Shown piece after piece: positions 33,881 through 42,734 of a stretch of DNA of 64,000 nt. How positions within the stretch are numbered: position 1 is the first letter of the stretch; every line of letters starts with the position of its first letter. The notes beneath the pieces are model-generated. The model did no database searches, had not been told where the DNA came from, and saw only the letters and a list, made by a program, of their open reading frames with translations. Source of the DNA: Halorubellus sp. JP-L1 (GTDB lineage Archaea; Halobacteriota; Halobacteria; Halobacteriales; Natrialbaceae); NCBI RefSeq assembly GCF_011440375.1, contig NZ_JAAOIR010000002.1, positions 372,001 to 436,000 of the forward strand. Reading direction: 5' to 3'. The position numbers and the translations under genes are program-made.

Positions 33881-34756
33881 TCAGTCGCGGGCGACGTCGA
33901 CGACCCGGAGGTCCTCGTCGAGCGCGACGGCCATCCGCTCGTCGTCGAGCGGGATGTCGACGCGCACCCGGAACGGGTCCTCGCGCTCAACGGTCGTGTG
34001 GTGGTCCGAGACGCACCACGGGAGCTGCCAGTACGGCGTTCCGTTCAGGTCGACGCCGTGCTTGCGGTGGAACGTCACGACGTCGGACTGGTCGAGGAGG
34101 ACGAGCCCGACCGCCGAGCACAGCGAGTGCCCGCACTGCGCGCACTCGTGCTCGACGCGGAGGTCCGCACCGAGACAGCACTCGCCGCCGCGCTCGACGT
34201 GGCTCTCCATCCGTCCGTTGCACTCCGGGCAGACGCCGTCGGCCGCGAGACAGTGCAGGTGCCGGACGCGCTGGTCGAACGCCGCCATCACCTCCTCGCG
34301 CGACCGGTCCGTGAGGCCGCCCGGCGGGAACGGGTACTCGCCGTGCGCGTGCTCGCACTCCGGGCAGTAGACGGTGATCGTCTCGTCTTCGTACTCGGCG
34401 ACGAGCGTCGCCGAGCACGCGACGCACTCGCCGTCGATCTCGAACGGCTCCCAGCGCGGATCGTGCGTGAACTCGCCCGCGAGCACGGCGCGGACGACCT
34501 TCTTCCCGGCGTGCTTCAGCGCGTAACCGTCCTCCCCGTTCGAGACGAACTGGCCGACGAGCTCCTGGAGGTGGTAGTTGAACTGCGCGCTGTCCCGGAC
34601 GCCGACCGCCTCCCGCAGGCGCGAGAACCGGACGACGTCAGCGTCGGCCTGCCAGAGCGCTTCGAGGATGGCGAGGCGCGTCTCGTTCCCGACCACCGAG
34701 AACGCCTCGGCGGGCTCGACGCAGTCCTCGCAGTCGGTGATGCTGGCACGACTCAT
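33881..34756 (-). CDS. Winged-helix regulator with multiple zinc-binding Cys pairs
   Basis: A 291-residue protein. Residues 15-90 form an ArsR-like winged helix (AFSVVGNETRLAILEALWQA, FSRLREAVGVRDSAQFNYHLQELVGQFV). The rest has at least three Cys/His clusters (CVACS and CPECEHAHG; CPECNGR and CCLG; CAQCGHSLC), suggesting several zinc ribbons. Proteins of this build in haloarchaea are annotated as transcription regulators. No target is known. It is divergent from the aIF2-gamma gene. Confidence 0.8.
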   Translation of the reverse strand: MSRASITDCEDCVEPAEAFSVVGNETRLAILEALWQADADVVRFSRLREAVGVRDSAQFNYHLQELVGQFVSNGEDGYALKHAGKKVVRAVLAGEFTHDPRWEPFEIDGECVACSATLVAEYEDETITVYCPECEHAHGEYPFPPGGLTDRSREEVMAAFDQRVRHLHCLAADGVCPECNGRMESHVERGGECCLGADLRVEHECAQCGHSLCSAVGLVLLDQSDVVTFHRKHGVDLNGTPYWQLPWCVSDHHTTVEREDPFRVRVDIPLDDERMAVALDEDLRVVDVARD

Positions 34757-34971
34757 GTCAATACGAGGGACCGCGACGCTACTAAACGTTCCCCAAAACC
34801 AGCTTTTGTAAACGTGGTGTCATAAATCTCGGCCGAAGACGGGTCGCGACCCCAGTAACGCGACGCCCGTAATGCGACGCTACCGGCGCCGCGACGCCTC
34901 GCGCTGGAAGGCAGGAACGGTGGGTTTATCAAGCGCACAGGGGTATTCGTATCCAAGATTCCTCTTTGAAG

Positions 34972-36207
34972 ATGTCAGGAACACACCGACAACCGGAGGT
35001 GAACATCGGACTCGTCGGCCACGTCGACCACGGCAAGACGACGCTCGTGCAGGCGCTGAGTGGCGAGTGGACCGACCAGCACTCCGAGGAGATGAAGCGC
35101 GGCATCTCCATCCGACTGGGTTACGCGGACGCGACGTTCCGCAAGTGCCCGGAGTGCGACGACACCGAAGCGTTCACCGTCGAGGAGACCTGCCCCGAGC
35201 ACGACGTCGACACCGAGGTCCTGCGGACGGTCTCGTTCGTCGACGCCCCCGGTCACGAGACGCTGATGGCGACGATGCTCTCCGGCGCCGCGATCATGGA
35301 CGGCGCCGTCCTCGTCGTCTCCGCGACCGAGGACGTCCCGCAGGCACAGACCGAAGAACACCTGATGGCGCTCGACATCATCGGCATCGAGAACATCGTC
35401 ATCGCCCAGAACAAGGTCGACCTCGTCGACGCCGACCGGGCGCGCGAGAACTACGAGCAGATCCAGGAGTTCGTCGAGGGAACCGTCGCCGAGGGCGCAC
35501 CGGTCGTCCCGATCAGCGCCCAGCAGGACGTCAACACGGACGTCCTCATCGAGACGATCGAACGCGAGATCCCGACGCCCGAGCGCGACCCGGACGCGGA
35601 CCCGCTCCTGCACTGCGCGCGGAGCTTCGACATCAACCGGCCCGGTACCACGTGGGAGGACCTCCTGGGTGGCGTCGTCGGCGGGTCGCTCGTCCGCGGC
35701 CGCCTCGACCCCGACGAGGAGATCGAGATCAAGCCCGGGCGCGAGGTCGAGGAGGGCGGCCAGACCGAGTACCGACCGATCGAGACGAGCATCCGGTCGC
35801 TGCAGGCCGGCGGCACGTCGGTCGACGAGGTCTCTCCGGGCGGTCTGCTCGGCGTCGGCACCGGCCTCGATCCGGCGCTCACGAAGGGCGACGCGCTCGC
35901 CGGCCAGCTCGCTGGGCGACCCGGGACGCTCCCGCCGGTCTGGGACTCGTTCACGATGAGCGTCGACCTGCTCGATCGCGTCGTCGGGGACGAGATGACG
36001 GAAGTGGAACCGATCAACACCGGGGAGCCGCTGATGCTCACCGTCGGCACCGCGACGACCGTCGGCGCCGTCACGTCCGCTCGCGACGGCGAGTGCGAGG
36101 TGAACCTCAAGCGCCCGGTGTGCTCGGAGACGGGCGCGAAGATCGCGATCAACCGCCGCGTCGGCGCCCGCTGGCGGCTGATCGGCGTCGGGACGCTCGA
36201 CGAATAG
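34972..36207 (+). CDS. eif2g: Translation initiation factor IF-2 subunit gamma
   Basis: A 411-residue GTPase of the aIF2 complex that delivers initiator Met-tRNA to the small subunit. The G1 loop GHVDHGKT is at 16-23, and the GTPase motifs VDAPGHE and NKVD follow. A zinc knuckle CPEC...CPEH (about residues 60-80) uses His as its last ligand where most archaea have Cys. Domains II and III follow. It heads a close-packed set with the PIN, rpoE', spt4 and dephospho-CoA kinase genes, with gaps of 0-2 bases. Confidence 0.97.
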   Translation: MSGTHRQPEVNIGLVGHVDHGKTTLVQALSGEWTDQHSEEMKRGISIRLGYADATFRKCPECDDTEAFTVEETCPEHDVDTEVLRTVSFVDAPGHETLMATMLSGAAIMDGAVLVVSATEDVPQAQTEEHLMALDIIGIENIVIAQNKVDLVDADRARENYEQIQEFVEGTVAEGAPVVPISAQQDVNTDVLIETIEREIPTPERDPDADPLLHCARSFDINRPGTTWEDLLGGVVGGSLVRGRLDPDEEIEIKPGREVEEGGQTEYRPIETSIRSLQAGGTSVDEVSPGGLLGVGTGLDPALTKGDALAGQLAGRPGTLPPVWDSFTMSVDLLDRVVGDEMTEVEPINTGEPLMLTVGTATTVGAVTSARDGECEVNLKRPVCSETGAKIAINRRVGARWRLIGVGTLDE

Positions 36208-36591
36208 ATGCGCGTGGCGCTCGACACCAGTGCACTCATGATGCCGGTCGAACTCGACGTCCGACTGTTCGACGAACTCGCTCGAGTCGCGGAGGACTAC
36301 GACGCGGTCGTCCCGGAAGCGGTCGTCGAGGAACTCAGAGAGCTGTCCGCGGGCGGTGGCGGCATCGAGGGCACCGCGGCGTCGGTCGGCTACGACCTCG
36401 CGGTCGAGCGTTGCGAGCGCGTTGACACGACTGAATCGTATGCGGACGACGCACTCGTCGAACTCGCCACCGAGGAGCGAGTGGACGCCGTCGTCACGAA
36501 CGACCGGCCGCTGCGCGACCGCGTTCTGGACGCGAGCGTTCCGGTAATAGCATTACGCGGCACGAACAAACTGGATATAACTCGACCATAG
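36208..36591 (+). CDS. PIN-domain protein (archaeal rRNA-processing Fcf1/Utp23-like)
   Basis: A 127-residue PIN domain with its ATG directly after the aIF2-gamma stop. Acidic active-site positions are visible in VALDTSALM, SYADDALVELA and VTNDRPLRDR. PIN domains are Mg-dependent RNases. The conserved position between aIF2-gamma and rpoE' in archaea, and similarity to the Fcf1/Utp23 PIN group, suggest ribosome assembly rather than a toxin. There is no antitoxin gene beside it. Confidence 0.85.
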   Translation: MRVALDTSALMMPVELDVRLFDELARVAEDYDAVVPEAVVEELRELSAGGGGIEGTAASVGYDLAVERCERVDTTESYADDALVELATEERVDAVVTNDRPLRDRVLDASVPVIALRGTNKLDITRP

Positions 36592-36593
36592 CG

Positions 36594-37163
36594 ATGTACA
36601 AGAAGGTCAGGCTCAAGGATACGGTAGAGGTCCCCCCGAAGGAGCTCGCGGACGTCAGTCCCGAGCTCGTCAAGCGACTGCTGCAGGACAAACTCGAGGG
36701 GCGAATGGACGAAGACGTCGGGAGCGTCGTCTCCGTCGTGAACGTACACGACATCGGGACGGGCGCGGTGCTGCCGAATCGACCGGGCGTGTACTACGAG
36801 GCGGAGTTCGACGCGGTGACGTTCGACCCGCAGATGCAGGAGGTCGTCGACGGGACGGTCGTCGAGGTCGTGGAGTTCGGGGCGTTCGTCGGCATCGGGC
36901 CGGTCGACGGCCTGCTGCACGTCTCCCAGATCAGCGACGAGTACCTCGCGTACGACGGCCAGAACCAGCAGCTGGCGTCGAGCGAGTCCGATCGGACGCT
37001 CGCCGTCGACGACGCGATCCGGGCGCGGATCGTCACGAAGAGCATCGACGAGCGGAACCCGCGTGACTCGAAGATCGGGTTGACGGCGAAGCAGCCGGGA
37101 CTGGGCAAGCACGGCTGGCTCCAGGAGGACCGGCAGGGCCGCGAAGCGGAGGCTGGTGATTAG
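36594..37163 (+). CDS. rpoE1: DNA-directed RNA polymerase subunit E' (Rpo7)
   Basis: A 189-residue subunit of archaeal RNA polymerase, forming the stalk with Rpo4. It starts MYKKVRLKDTVEVPP, with the N-terminal RNP-like domain. The S1 domain lies at about 80-165 (VDGTVVEVVEFGAFVGIGPVDGLLHVSQIS). The acidic-charged C-terminus is usual in halophiles. It follows the PIN gene after two bases and abuts spt4. Confidence 0.97.
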   Translation: MYKKVRLKDTVEVPPKELADVSPELVKRLLQDKLEGRMDEDVGSVVSVVNVHDIGTGAVLPNRPGVYYEAEFDAVTFDPQMQEVVDGTVVEVVEFGAFVGIGPVDGLLHVSQISDEYLAYDGQNQQLASSESDRTLAVDDAIRARIVTKSIDERNPRDSKIGLTAKQPGLGKHGWLQEDRQGREAEAGD

Positions 37164-37361
37164 ATGGCCCAAGATCGCCTCGTCTGTCGCGAGTGCCATC
37201 GCGTCGTGGAACCGGACGCGAACCAGTGTCCGTCCTGTGGGTCGACGTCGCTCTCGGAGGACTGGGCGGGATACGTCGTGATCGCACACCCGGAGACCTC
37301 GATGATTGCGGAGGAGATGGAGGTCACCGAGGCGGGTTCGTACGCGCTGAAGGTCCGGTAG
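37164..37361 (+). CDS. spt4: Transcription elongation factor Spt4
   Basis: A 65-residue zinc protein that binds Spt5 and helps RNA polymerase stay processive. CREC and CPSC pairs form the zinc site, followed by WAGYVVIAHPETSMIAEEM. The ATG directly follows the rpoE' stop. This is the archaeal Spt4 (RpoE'') arrangement. Full length for the family. Confidence 0.96.
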   Translation: MAQDRLVCRECHRVVEPDANQCPSCGSTSLSEDWAGYVVIAHPETSMIAEEMEVTEAGSYALKVR

Positions 37362-37362
37362 C

Positions 37363-38043
37363 GTGACGGCGGCGCCGGACGACGACGTTGGCGACCACGG
37401 CGTCGACAGCGGTGACGGCGACCACGGCGTCGACAGCGGTGACGGCGACGGCGACGGTGGCCGTGGCGGCGACGGCGGCCGTAGCGGCGACGCCGACGCT
37501 TCCGGTGGTGACGACGTGCTGTTGACGCTTCCGGAGTCGCTTCGGTCGGCGTTCAAGGAGCCGTTCGGGCCCGTGGAGACGGACGCGGACGTGCTCCTGG
37601 CGGACGTCGACGGGCCGCTGATCGCGGTCGGTGACATCGTCACGTATCACTTCTTGCAGGCTGGCCGCGAGCCGGACGTCGCGGTCGTCGACGAGCGCAC
37701 GAAGCGCGAGGTCGTCGACGACGCGGTTCGGGACGCGGTCGCGACGCCGGACGTCACGGTTTCGAATCCGGCGGGTGCGCTCTCGGAAGCACTCGTTCGC
37801 GCGCTCGGGGACGCCCTGCGGCGCGCGGACGCGACGACGGTGTTCGTCGAGGGCGAGGAGGACCTCGCGGTGCTCCCGGCGGTGATGGTCGCGCCGGTCG
37901 GTGCGAGCGTCGTGTACGGTCAGCCCGACGCGGGCATGGTGCACGTGCGCGTCTCTGAGGGAACGAAGGCGGAGTTCCGCGAGCTCCTCGAGGAGTTCGA
38001 CGGCGACCTCGACGCGTTCTGGGCGGTCGTCGACGACGCCTGA
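37363..38043 (+). CDS. GTP-dependent dephospho-CoA kinase (DUF359)
   Basis: A 226-residue protein. The core from about residue 53 (LTLPESLRSAFKEPFGPV, DVLLADVDGPLIAVGDIVTYHFL, VFVEGEEDLAVLPAVMVAPVGASVVYGQPDAGMVHV) matches DUF359, which phosphorylates dephospho-CoA using GTP in the last step of archaeal CoA synthesis. The first 50 residues are an Asp/Gly/Ser-rich insertion with a repeated GDHGVDSGD, absent from most members. GTG start one base after the spt4 stop. It ends before the S24e promoter. Confidence 0.9.
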   Translation: MTAAPDDDVGDHGVDSGDGDHGVDSGDGDGDGGRGGDGGRSGDADASGGDDVLLTLPESLRSAFKEPFGPVETDADVLLADVDGPLIAVGDIVTYHFLQAGREPDVAVVDERTKREVVDDAVRDAVATPDVTVSNPAGALSEALVRALGDALRRADATTVFVEGEEDLAVLPAVMVAPVGASVVYGQPDAGMVHVRVSEGTKAEFRELLEEFDGDLDAFWAVVDDA

Positions 38044-38176
38044 CCGGAGGACTCTGCGGCGGGTCGGCGGGACGCCTTCCCGCACGATTGGTACGCGAGG
38101 TGACTGTTCGTCGCCAGTTCGACACTTCGAAATCCTTTTAGGCGTTTCGAGGGGTAGTTACGGTAACTGAGATACC

Positions 38177-38491
38177 ATGGACGTCGAAATCCTCTCCGAA
38201 GAGGAGAACCCGATGTTGCACCGCACGGACGTCACGTTCGAGGTCGTTCACGACGAAGCGACGCCCTCGCGCCTGTCCGTCCGAGACAGTCTGGCCGCGA
38301 AGCTCAACAAGGACGCCGACGAGGTCGTCGTCCGCGAGCTCGACACGAAGTTCGGGATGCGCAAGACCGTCGGCTACGCGAAGGTCTACGACACGGCGGA
38401 GGCCGCTCGCGACGTCGAACAGGACCACATGCTCGACCGGAACGCCATCACGGACGGCGCCGAGGGTGGCGAGGAAGCGGAGGAGGCCTGA
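38177..38491 (+). CDS. rps24e: 30S ribosomal protein S24e
   Basis: A 104-residue ribosomal protein of archaea and eukaryotes. MDVEILSEEENPMLHRTDVTFEVVH and DEVVVRELDTKFGMRKTVGYAKVYD are the family core, and the C-terminus is acidic. A TATA-like ccttttaggc (about 38131-38140) lies about 40 bases before the ATG, and a short dyad gttacggtaac (38157-38167) lies between. It is followed by rps27ae after four bases. Confidence 0.95.
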   Translation: MDVEILSEEENPMLHRTDVTFEVVHDEATPSRLSVRDSLAAKLNKDADEVVVRELDTKFGMRKTVGYAKVYDTAEAARDVEQDHMLDRNAITDGAEGGEEAEEA

Positions 38492-38495
38492 ACGG

Positions 38496-38630
38496 ATGCC
38501 CGCACACGAGTTCTACACGGACGACGGCGAGCACGACCGCGAACAGTGCCCGCGCTGCGGCGACACGTTCCTCGGCGACTACGGCGACCGACTGCACTGC
38601 GGGAAGTGCAGTTACACCGAGTGGAAGTAA
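38496..38630 (+). CDS. rps27ae: 30S ribosomal protein S27ae
   Basis: A 44-residue zinc protein. CPRCG and CGKC form the zinc ribbon, and the end is SYTEWK. ATG at 38496 and TAA at 38628-38630. It is co-transcribed with rps24e. Full length for the archaeal protein, which lacks the ubiquitin part of the eukaryotic one. Confidence 0.95.
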   Translation: MPAHEFYTDDGEHDREQCPRCGDTFLGDYGDRLHCGKCSYTEWK

Positions 38631-38634
38631 CGTA

Positions 38635-38649
38635 ACCGCCACTGGCGGT
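38635..38649 (+). terminator. Hairpin after rps27ae
   Basis: The stem accgcc (38635-38640) pairs with ggcggt (38644-38649) across an act loop, and a pyrimidine-rich gttctttc follows. It lies five bases after the rps27ae stop and is a plausible terminator or 3'-end stabiliser for the ribosomal pair. Confidence 0.45.
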
Positions 38650-38821
38650 CCGTTCTTTCGACGCTGCATCGACCAGCGGCTGCTGTGGAATGACGGGCAG
38701 GAACGACGGCCACGAGCGACGATCGCGAGCGACTGCCACAGTCCGAAACTCCGCCGTTGCTCGCGAGCGCGTCGGTATCGAAGTGGTCTTCTCCGTGCAC
38801 GAACGATTCGGGGGCAAGTAG

Positions 38822-40522
38822 ATGGCGGACGCCTCCACTGACGCGGCCGGTCGTGGCGTGACGCGCGAGGGCGAGCCGGTGCGCGTGCTCGGCATCGAGG
38901 GGACGGCGTGGTGCGCGAGCGCGGCCGTGTACGACGGCGAGCGCGACGACTTCCGGATCGAGTCGGACGCGTACGAGCCAGAGAGCGGCGGCATCCATCC
39001 GCGTGAGGCCGCCGAGCACATGCACGACGCGATTCCGCGAGTCGTCGAGACTGCGCTCGACTGGGCGCGCGAGCGTCACGACGGCGACGGGCCGCCGGTT
39101 GACGCGGTCGCGTTCTCGCGGGGCCCCGGACTCGGGCCGTGCCTGCGGATCGTCGGCACCGCCGCGCGTGCGCTCGCGCGGTCGCTTGCCGTGCCGCTCG
39201 TCGGCGCGAACCACATGGTCGCGCACCTCGAGATCGGTCGGCACCAGTCCGGGTTCGCGTCGCCGGTGTGCCTGAACGCGAGCGGCGCGAACGCGCACCT
39301 CCTGGGGTACCGCGACGGCCGCTACCGCGTGCTCGGCGAGACGATGGACACCGGCGTCGGGAACGCGATCGACAAGTTCACGCGCCACGTCGGCTGGACG
39401 CACCCCGGCGGGCCGAAGGTCGAGGAACGCGCCCGAGACGGCGAGTACGTCGAGTTGCCGTACGTCGTGAAGGGCATGGACTTCTCGTTCTCGGGGATCA
39501 TGAGCGCCGCCAAGCAGGCGTACGACGACGGTGTGCCGGTCGAGGACGTCTGTCGCGGACTGGAGGAGACGATATTCGCGATGCTCGCGGAGGTCACCGA
39601 GCGTGCCTTGAGCCTGACGGGGAGCGACGAACTCGTCCTCGGCGGCGGCGTCGCGCAGAACGCGCGCCTGACGCGGATGCTCCGCGAGATGTGCGACGCC
39701 CGCGGCGCGGAGTTCTACGCGCCCGAACCGCGATTCCTGCGGGACAACGCCGGCATGATCGCGCTGTTGGGCGCGAAGATGTACGCCGCTGGCGACACGC
39801 TCCCGATCGAGGACTCGTCCGTGGACGCGAACTTCCGGCCGGACGAGGTCCCCGTCACGTGGCGCGACGGCGAGGACGTCACTATCGCGCCCGAGTCCGG
39901 CGCCGAGATCCGGGGCGCGGAGGCGGTGGTCGACGTCGGCGACGTGGTGACGAAGCGCCGCGTCCCGAAGCTCTACCGGCATCCCGAACTCGACGAGCGC
40001 CTGCGCGCGACGCGAACGCGGAGCGAGGCGCGCCTCACGCACGCTGCACGCGCCGAGGGCGTCCCGACGCCGGTCGTCCGCGAGATCGACGACGACGAGG
40101 GGACGCTCGTGTTCGAGCGCGTCGGCGACTGCGACCTCGCGCACGCGCTCACCCCCGAGCGCGTCCGCGCCGTCGGCGAGCACCTCGCCGCCATCCACGC
40201 CGCCGGGTTCGTGCACGGCGATCCGACCACGCGGAACGTCCGCGTCGCCCCCGATGCCCGCGACACCGACACCGGGGACGGGAGCGACGGCGACGACGCC
40301 GGTGGCGAGCGCGCGTTCCTCATCGACTTCGGGCTCGGGTACCACAGCGAGCAGGTCGAGGACTACGCGATGGACCTCCACGTGTTCGACCAGAGCCTCG
40401 TCGGGACCGCGACCGACCCAGACCCCCTCCGGGCGGCCGTCCGCGACGGCTACCGCGACGCCGGCGACGACCGCGTCCTCGACCAGCTCGCCGCCATCGA
40501 AGGTCGTGGCCGCTATCAGTAA
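38822..40522 (+). CDS. Fused KEOPS subunit Kae1-Bud32 (tRNA t6A synthesis and kinase)
   Basis: A 566-residue fusion of the KEOPS complex, which makes N6-threonylcarbamoyladenosine on ANN-decoding tRNAs. Residues 20-360 are Kae1, with the metal ligands H131 and H135 in NHMVAHLE and the motif GGGVAQNARLTRML. Residues from about 365 are the Bud32 kinase, with HGDPTTRN (D467) where most have HGDLTTSN, and DFGLG at D502. An Asp/Gly-rich insertion of about 20 residues lies between these two motifs. The 3' end is tandemly repeated four times, with the stop codon. Confidence 0.95.
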   Translation: MADASTDAAGRGVTREGEPVRVLGIEGTAWCASAAVYDGERDDFRIESDAYEPESGGIHPREAAEHMHDAIPRVVETALDWARERHDGDGPPVDAVAFSRGPGLGPCLRIVGTAARALARSLAVPLVGANHMVAHLEIGRHQSGFASPVCLNASGANAHLLGYRDGRYRVLGETMDTGVGNAIDKFTRHVGWTHPGGPKVEERARDGEYVELPYVVKGMDFSFSGIMSAAKQAYDDGVPVEDVCRGLEETIFAMLAEVTERALSLTGSDELVLGGGVAQNARLTRMLREMCDARGAEFYAPEPRFLRDNAGMIALLGAKMYAAGDTLPIEDSSVDANFRPDEVPVTWRDGEDVTIAPESGAEIRGAEAVVDVGDVVTKRRVPKLYRHPELDERLRATRTRSEARLTHAARAEGVPTPVVREIDDDEGTLVFERVGDCDLAHALTPERVRAVGEHLAAIHAAGFVHGDPTTRNVRVAPDARDTDTGDGSDGDDAGGERAFLIDFGLGYHSEQVEDYAMDLHVFDQSLVGTATDPDPLRAAVRDGYRDAGDDRVLDQLAAIEGRGRYQ

Positions 40523-40624
40523 CGCCGCCATCGAAGGTCGTGGCCGCTATCAGTAACGCCGCCATCGAGGGCCGTGGCCGCTATCAGTAACGCCGCCATC
40601 GAGGGCCGTGGCCGCTATCAGTGA
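40489..40624. repeat. Four tandem 34-base units carrying the kae1-bud32 stop codon
   Basis: Units at 40489-40522, 40523-40556, 40557-40590 and 40591-40624 are nearly identical, each beginning cgccgccatcga and ending ggccgctatcag plus a stop (TAA in three, TGA in the last). The first unit is the last coding part of kae1-bud32. Because 34 is one more than a multiple of three, units two to four put the same IEGRGRYQ-stop peptide into the other two reading frames in turn. Confidence 0.95.
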
Positions 40625-40665
40625 CGACGACAACCTTCTTATGCCGAACGCGCGTATCCTTTCGT

Positions 40666-40938
40666 ATGCCCGACAAGCCCACCGACGGGGAGATCTTCGG
40701 TATTCCGTACAACTTCGAACGGCCGAGCATCAGCCGCATGCTGAAGGCCTACTGGCAGCCCGGCGACGGGATGCTCGTCGAGAAGCCGTTCGGTATCGGG
40801 TACACGCTCAACCTCGCGAACTGGCGGTCCTGGGTCGCGCTCGCGGTCGTCGGCGGCCTCCTCTGGAACGAGCGCAGCGGGAGCGGCGACGGCGGTATCG
40901 AGGACGAGGAACCGGTCGAGGTCGTCGTCGAGGACTGA
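40666..40938 (+). CDS. DUF5808 membrane-associated protein
   Basis: A 90-residue protein reading DGEIFGIPYNFERPSISRMLKAYWQPGDGMLVEKPFGIGYTLNLANWRSW, then one hydrophobic segment (VALAVVGGLLW) and an acidic tail. DUF5808 proteins typically carry this FGIPYNFERPS block. The function is unknown. A TATA-like ttcttatg (40636-40643), about 26 bases before the ATG, starts right after the last 34-base repeat unit. It is convergent with nuoCD. Confidence 0.85.
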   Translation: MPDKPTDGEIFGIPYNFERPSISRMLKAYWQPGDGMLVEKPFGIGYTLNLANWRSWVALAVVGGLLWNERSGSGDGGIEDEEPVEVVVED

Positions 40939-41010
40939 CCGACCCGGCTCGCGTCGGGGACTCCTTCTCAGTTGCGTTTCAGTGGTCGACAGCCCGCCCC
41001 AGCCGACGGT

Positions 41011-42699
41011 TCAGCGGTCGACTTCGCCCATGATGGTGTCGAGACTGCCGAGGGTCGCGACGAGGTCGGGGACGTACTCGCCCTCGGCCATCTCGGGGAG
41101 CGCCTGGAGGTTCGAGAAGCACGGGCTCCGGATCTTGAAGCGCGCGGGCGAGTCGGTGCCGTCGCTCCGGAGGTAGATGCCGAGTTCGCCTTTCGCGCCC
41201 TCGACCGCGCGGTACGTCTCGGCGTCCGCGGGCGGCTTCAGGGTCCGGGGGACGTTCGACTGGATGGTGCGGTCGTCCTCTGGCCAGGACTCGAGGACGT
41301 CGACGCACTGTCGGACGATTCGTGCCGACTGTTCGACCTCCTGCATGCGGACGAGGACGCGCGCCAGGTTGTCACCGTCGTCCTCGGTGACGACGTCCCA
41401 GTCGAGTTCGTCGTAGTAGCCGTAGGGGTCGTCGCGGCGGAGGTCGTAGTCGATACCGGAGCCGCGCGCGACCGGACCAGTGACGCCGTGGGACTTCGCG
41501 GTGTCGACGTCGAGGCGCCCGGTCCCCATCGTGCGCGTCTGGAACACCTCGTTGGCGGCGAGGAGGTCGTAGTACTCCGACATCGCCGCCGGGAGCGTGT
41601 CGAGTTCGTCCCGTACCTGCTCGAAGAACGCCTCCCGGGGCTGCGGGAGGTCCCACGCGACGCCGCCCACGCGGAAGTAGTTGAACATCATCCGCTGGCC
41701 CGTGAGTTCCTCCAACAAACCGAGCGCCTTCTCGCGGTCGCGGATGCCGTACTGGAAGACCGCCGTGAACTCGCCGAAGACGTCGAGCGCGTACGTCGCG
41801 ACGGCGAGCATGTGCGAGGCGATTCGGCAGAGCTCCGCGCCCATCGTCCGGATCACTTGCGCGTACTCGGGCACGTCGACGTCAGCGAGGTCCTCGACGG
41901 CGCGAGCGTACGCCCACTCGTTGAGCAGGCCCGCGGACGCCCAGTCCCACCGGTCCGGGTACGGCATGATCTGGTGGCGGTACGTCCCGGACTCGCACAT
42001 CTGCTCCTCGCACCGGTGGATGTACCCGATGTCGGGGTCGACGTCGACGACGGTCTCGCCGTCGAGGACGGTCTCGACGTGGAGGACGCCGTGCGTCGAG
42101 GGATGGTGCGGGCCGATGTTGAGGAACATCGTCTCCCGCCCGGCCTCGCCGTCGGAGGCGGTCCCGTCGCGCTGGTCGCCGGCGAGCGGGTTCGCGTGCT
42201 CCTCGAGGGTCACGACCTGCGGGCGGTCCTGGTCGAAGTCCTCGCGCAGCGGGTGGCCCTGCCAGGTCTCGGGGAGGAGGATGCGTCGCAGATCCGGGTG
42301 GTCGTCGTACGCGACGCCCAACAGGTCGTACGCCTCGCGCTCGTGCCAGTCGCACGTCCGGTAGACGCTCGCCGCACTCTCGCTCCGCGGGCTCTCGTGC
42401 GTGGTCGGGACGACGACGCTCGCCTCCCGCGTCGGGTCGTCGTAGTCCTTCAGGTGGTAGATCGTCTCGAAACGGTCGGCGTACTCCTGGGCGGTCACGC
42501 ACGAACAGTGGTCCAGGTCGAGGGTGTCCCTGATGTCTGCAAGGGCGTCGGCGACGGCGTCTGGCCGGACGACGACCGCCGGCGCGTTCCGGTGGTCGTC
42601 CCGGCGAACAACTCGGTCGCCGAGAACGCCCTCCAGGTCCGCGACGGTCGGCGACGCACCCCCCTCGCGCTCCCGCTCGCTGACGACGGCTTCGCTCAC
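41011..42699 (-). CDS. nuoCD: NuoCD-type NADH-quinone oxidoreductase subunit, stand-alone
   Basis: A 562-residue fusion of the NuoC and NuoD parts of respiratory complex I. Residues 10-190 are NuoC-like (DRFETIYHLKDYDD, DWHEREAYDLLGVAYDDHPDLRRILLP). From about 190 is NuoD (NIGPHHPSTHGVLHVETVLDGETVVDVDPDIGYIHRCEEQ, RSPCFSNLQALPEM), with quinone-site residues present. Haloarchaeal complex I genes normally lie in one nuo operon; none of its neighbours here is a nuo gene. GTG at 42699 is chosen: SEAVV follows, and a short ORF ends on it. A strong ggggggtg lies upstream. Confidence 0.9.
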   Translation of the reverse strand: MSEAVVSEREREGGASPTVADLEGVLGDRVVRRDDHRNAPAVVVRPDAVADALADIRDTLDLDHCSCVTAQEYADRFETIYHLKDYDDPTREASVVVPTTHESPRSESAASVYRTCDWHEREAYDLLGVAYDDHPDLRRILLPETWQGHPLREDFDQDRPQVVTLEEHANPLAGDQRDGTASDGEAGRETMFLNIGPHHPSTHGVLHVETVLDGETVVDVDPDIGYIHRCEEQMCESGTYRHQIMPYPDRWDWASAGLLNEWAYARAVEDLADVDVPEYAQVIRTMGAELCRIASHMLAVATYALDVFGEFTAVFQYGIRDREKALGLLEELTGQRMMFNYFRVGGVAWDLPQPREAFFEQVRDELDTLPAAMSEYYDLLAANEVFQTRTMGTGRLDVDTAKSHGVTGPVARGSGIDYDLRRDDPYGYYDELDWDVVTEDDGDNLARVLVRMQEVEQSARIVRQCVDVLESWPEDDRTIQSNVPRTLKPPADAETYRAVEGAKGELGIYLRSDGTDSPARFKIRSPCFSNLQALPEMAEGEYVPDLVATLGSLDTIMGEVDR

Positions 42700-42734
42700 G
42701 ACGACGCACCCCCCGTATCGATCCGGTTGCACAT
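42696..42734 (-). other. 12-codon micro-ORF overlapping the nuoCD start
   Basis: An ATG at 42734 begins MCNRIDTGGASS and ends in TGA (42698-42696). The nuoCD GTG (42699-42697) overlaps it as GTGA. A ggggggtg ribosome-binding-like run sits inside the micro-ORF ahead of the GTG. Upstream, the nearest clear TATA-like box lies about 57 bases before this ATG, so it would not be leaderless. Confidence 0.3.

Noticed and set aside
36208-36591. PIN protein as a VapC-type toxin
   Set aside because: It abuts aIF2-gamma and rpoE' in a housekeeping cluster and has no antitoxin partner; a ribosome-assembly role is more likely.
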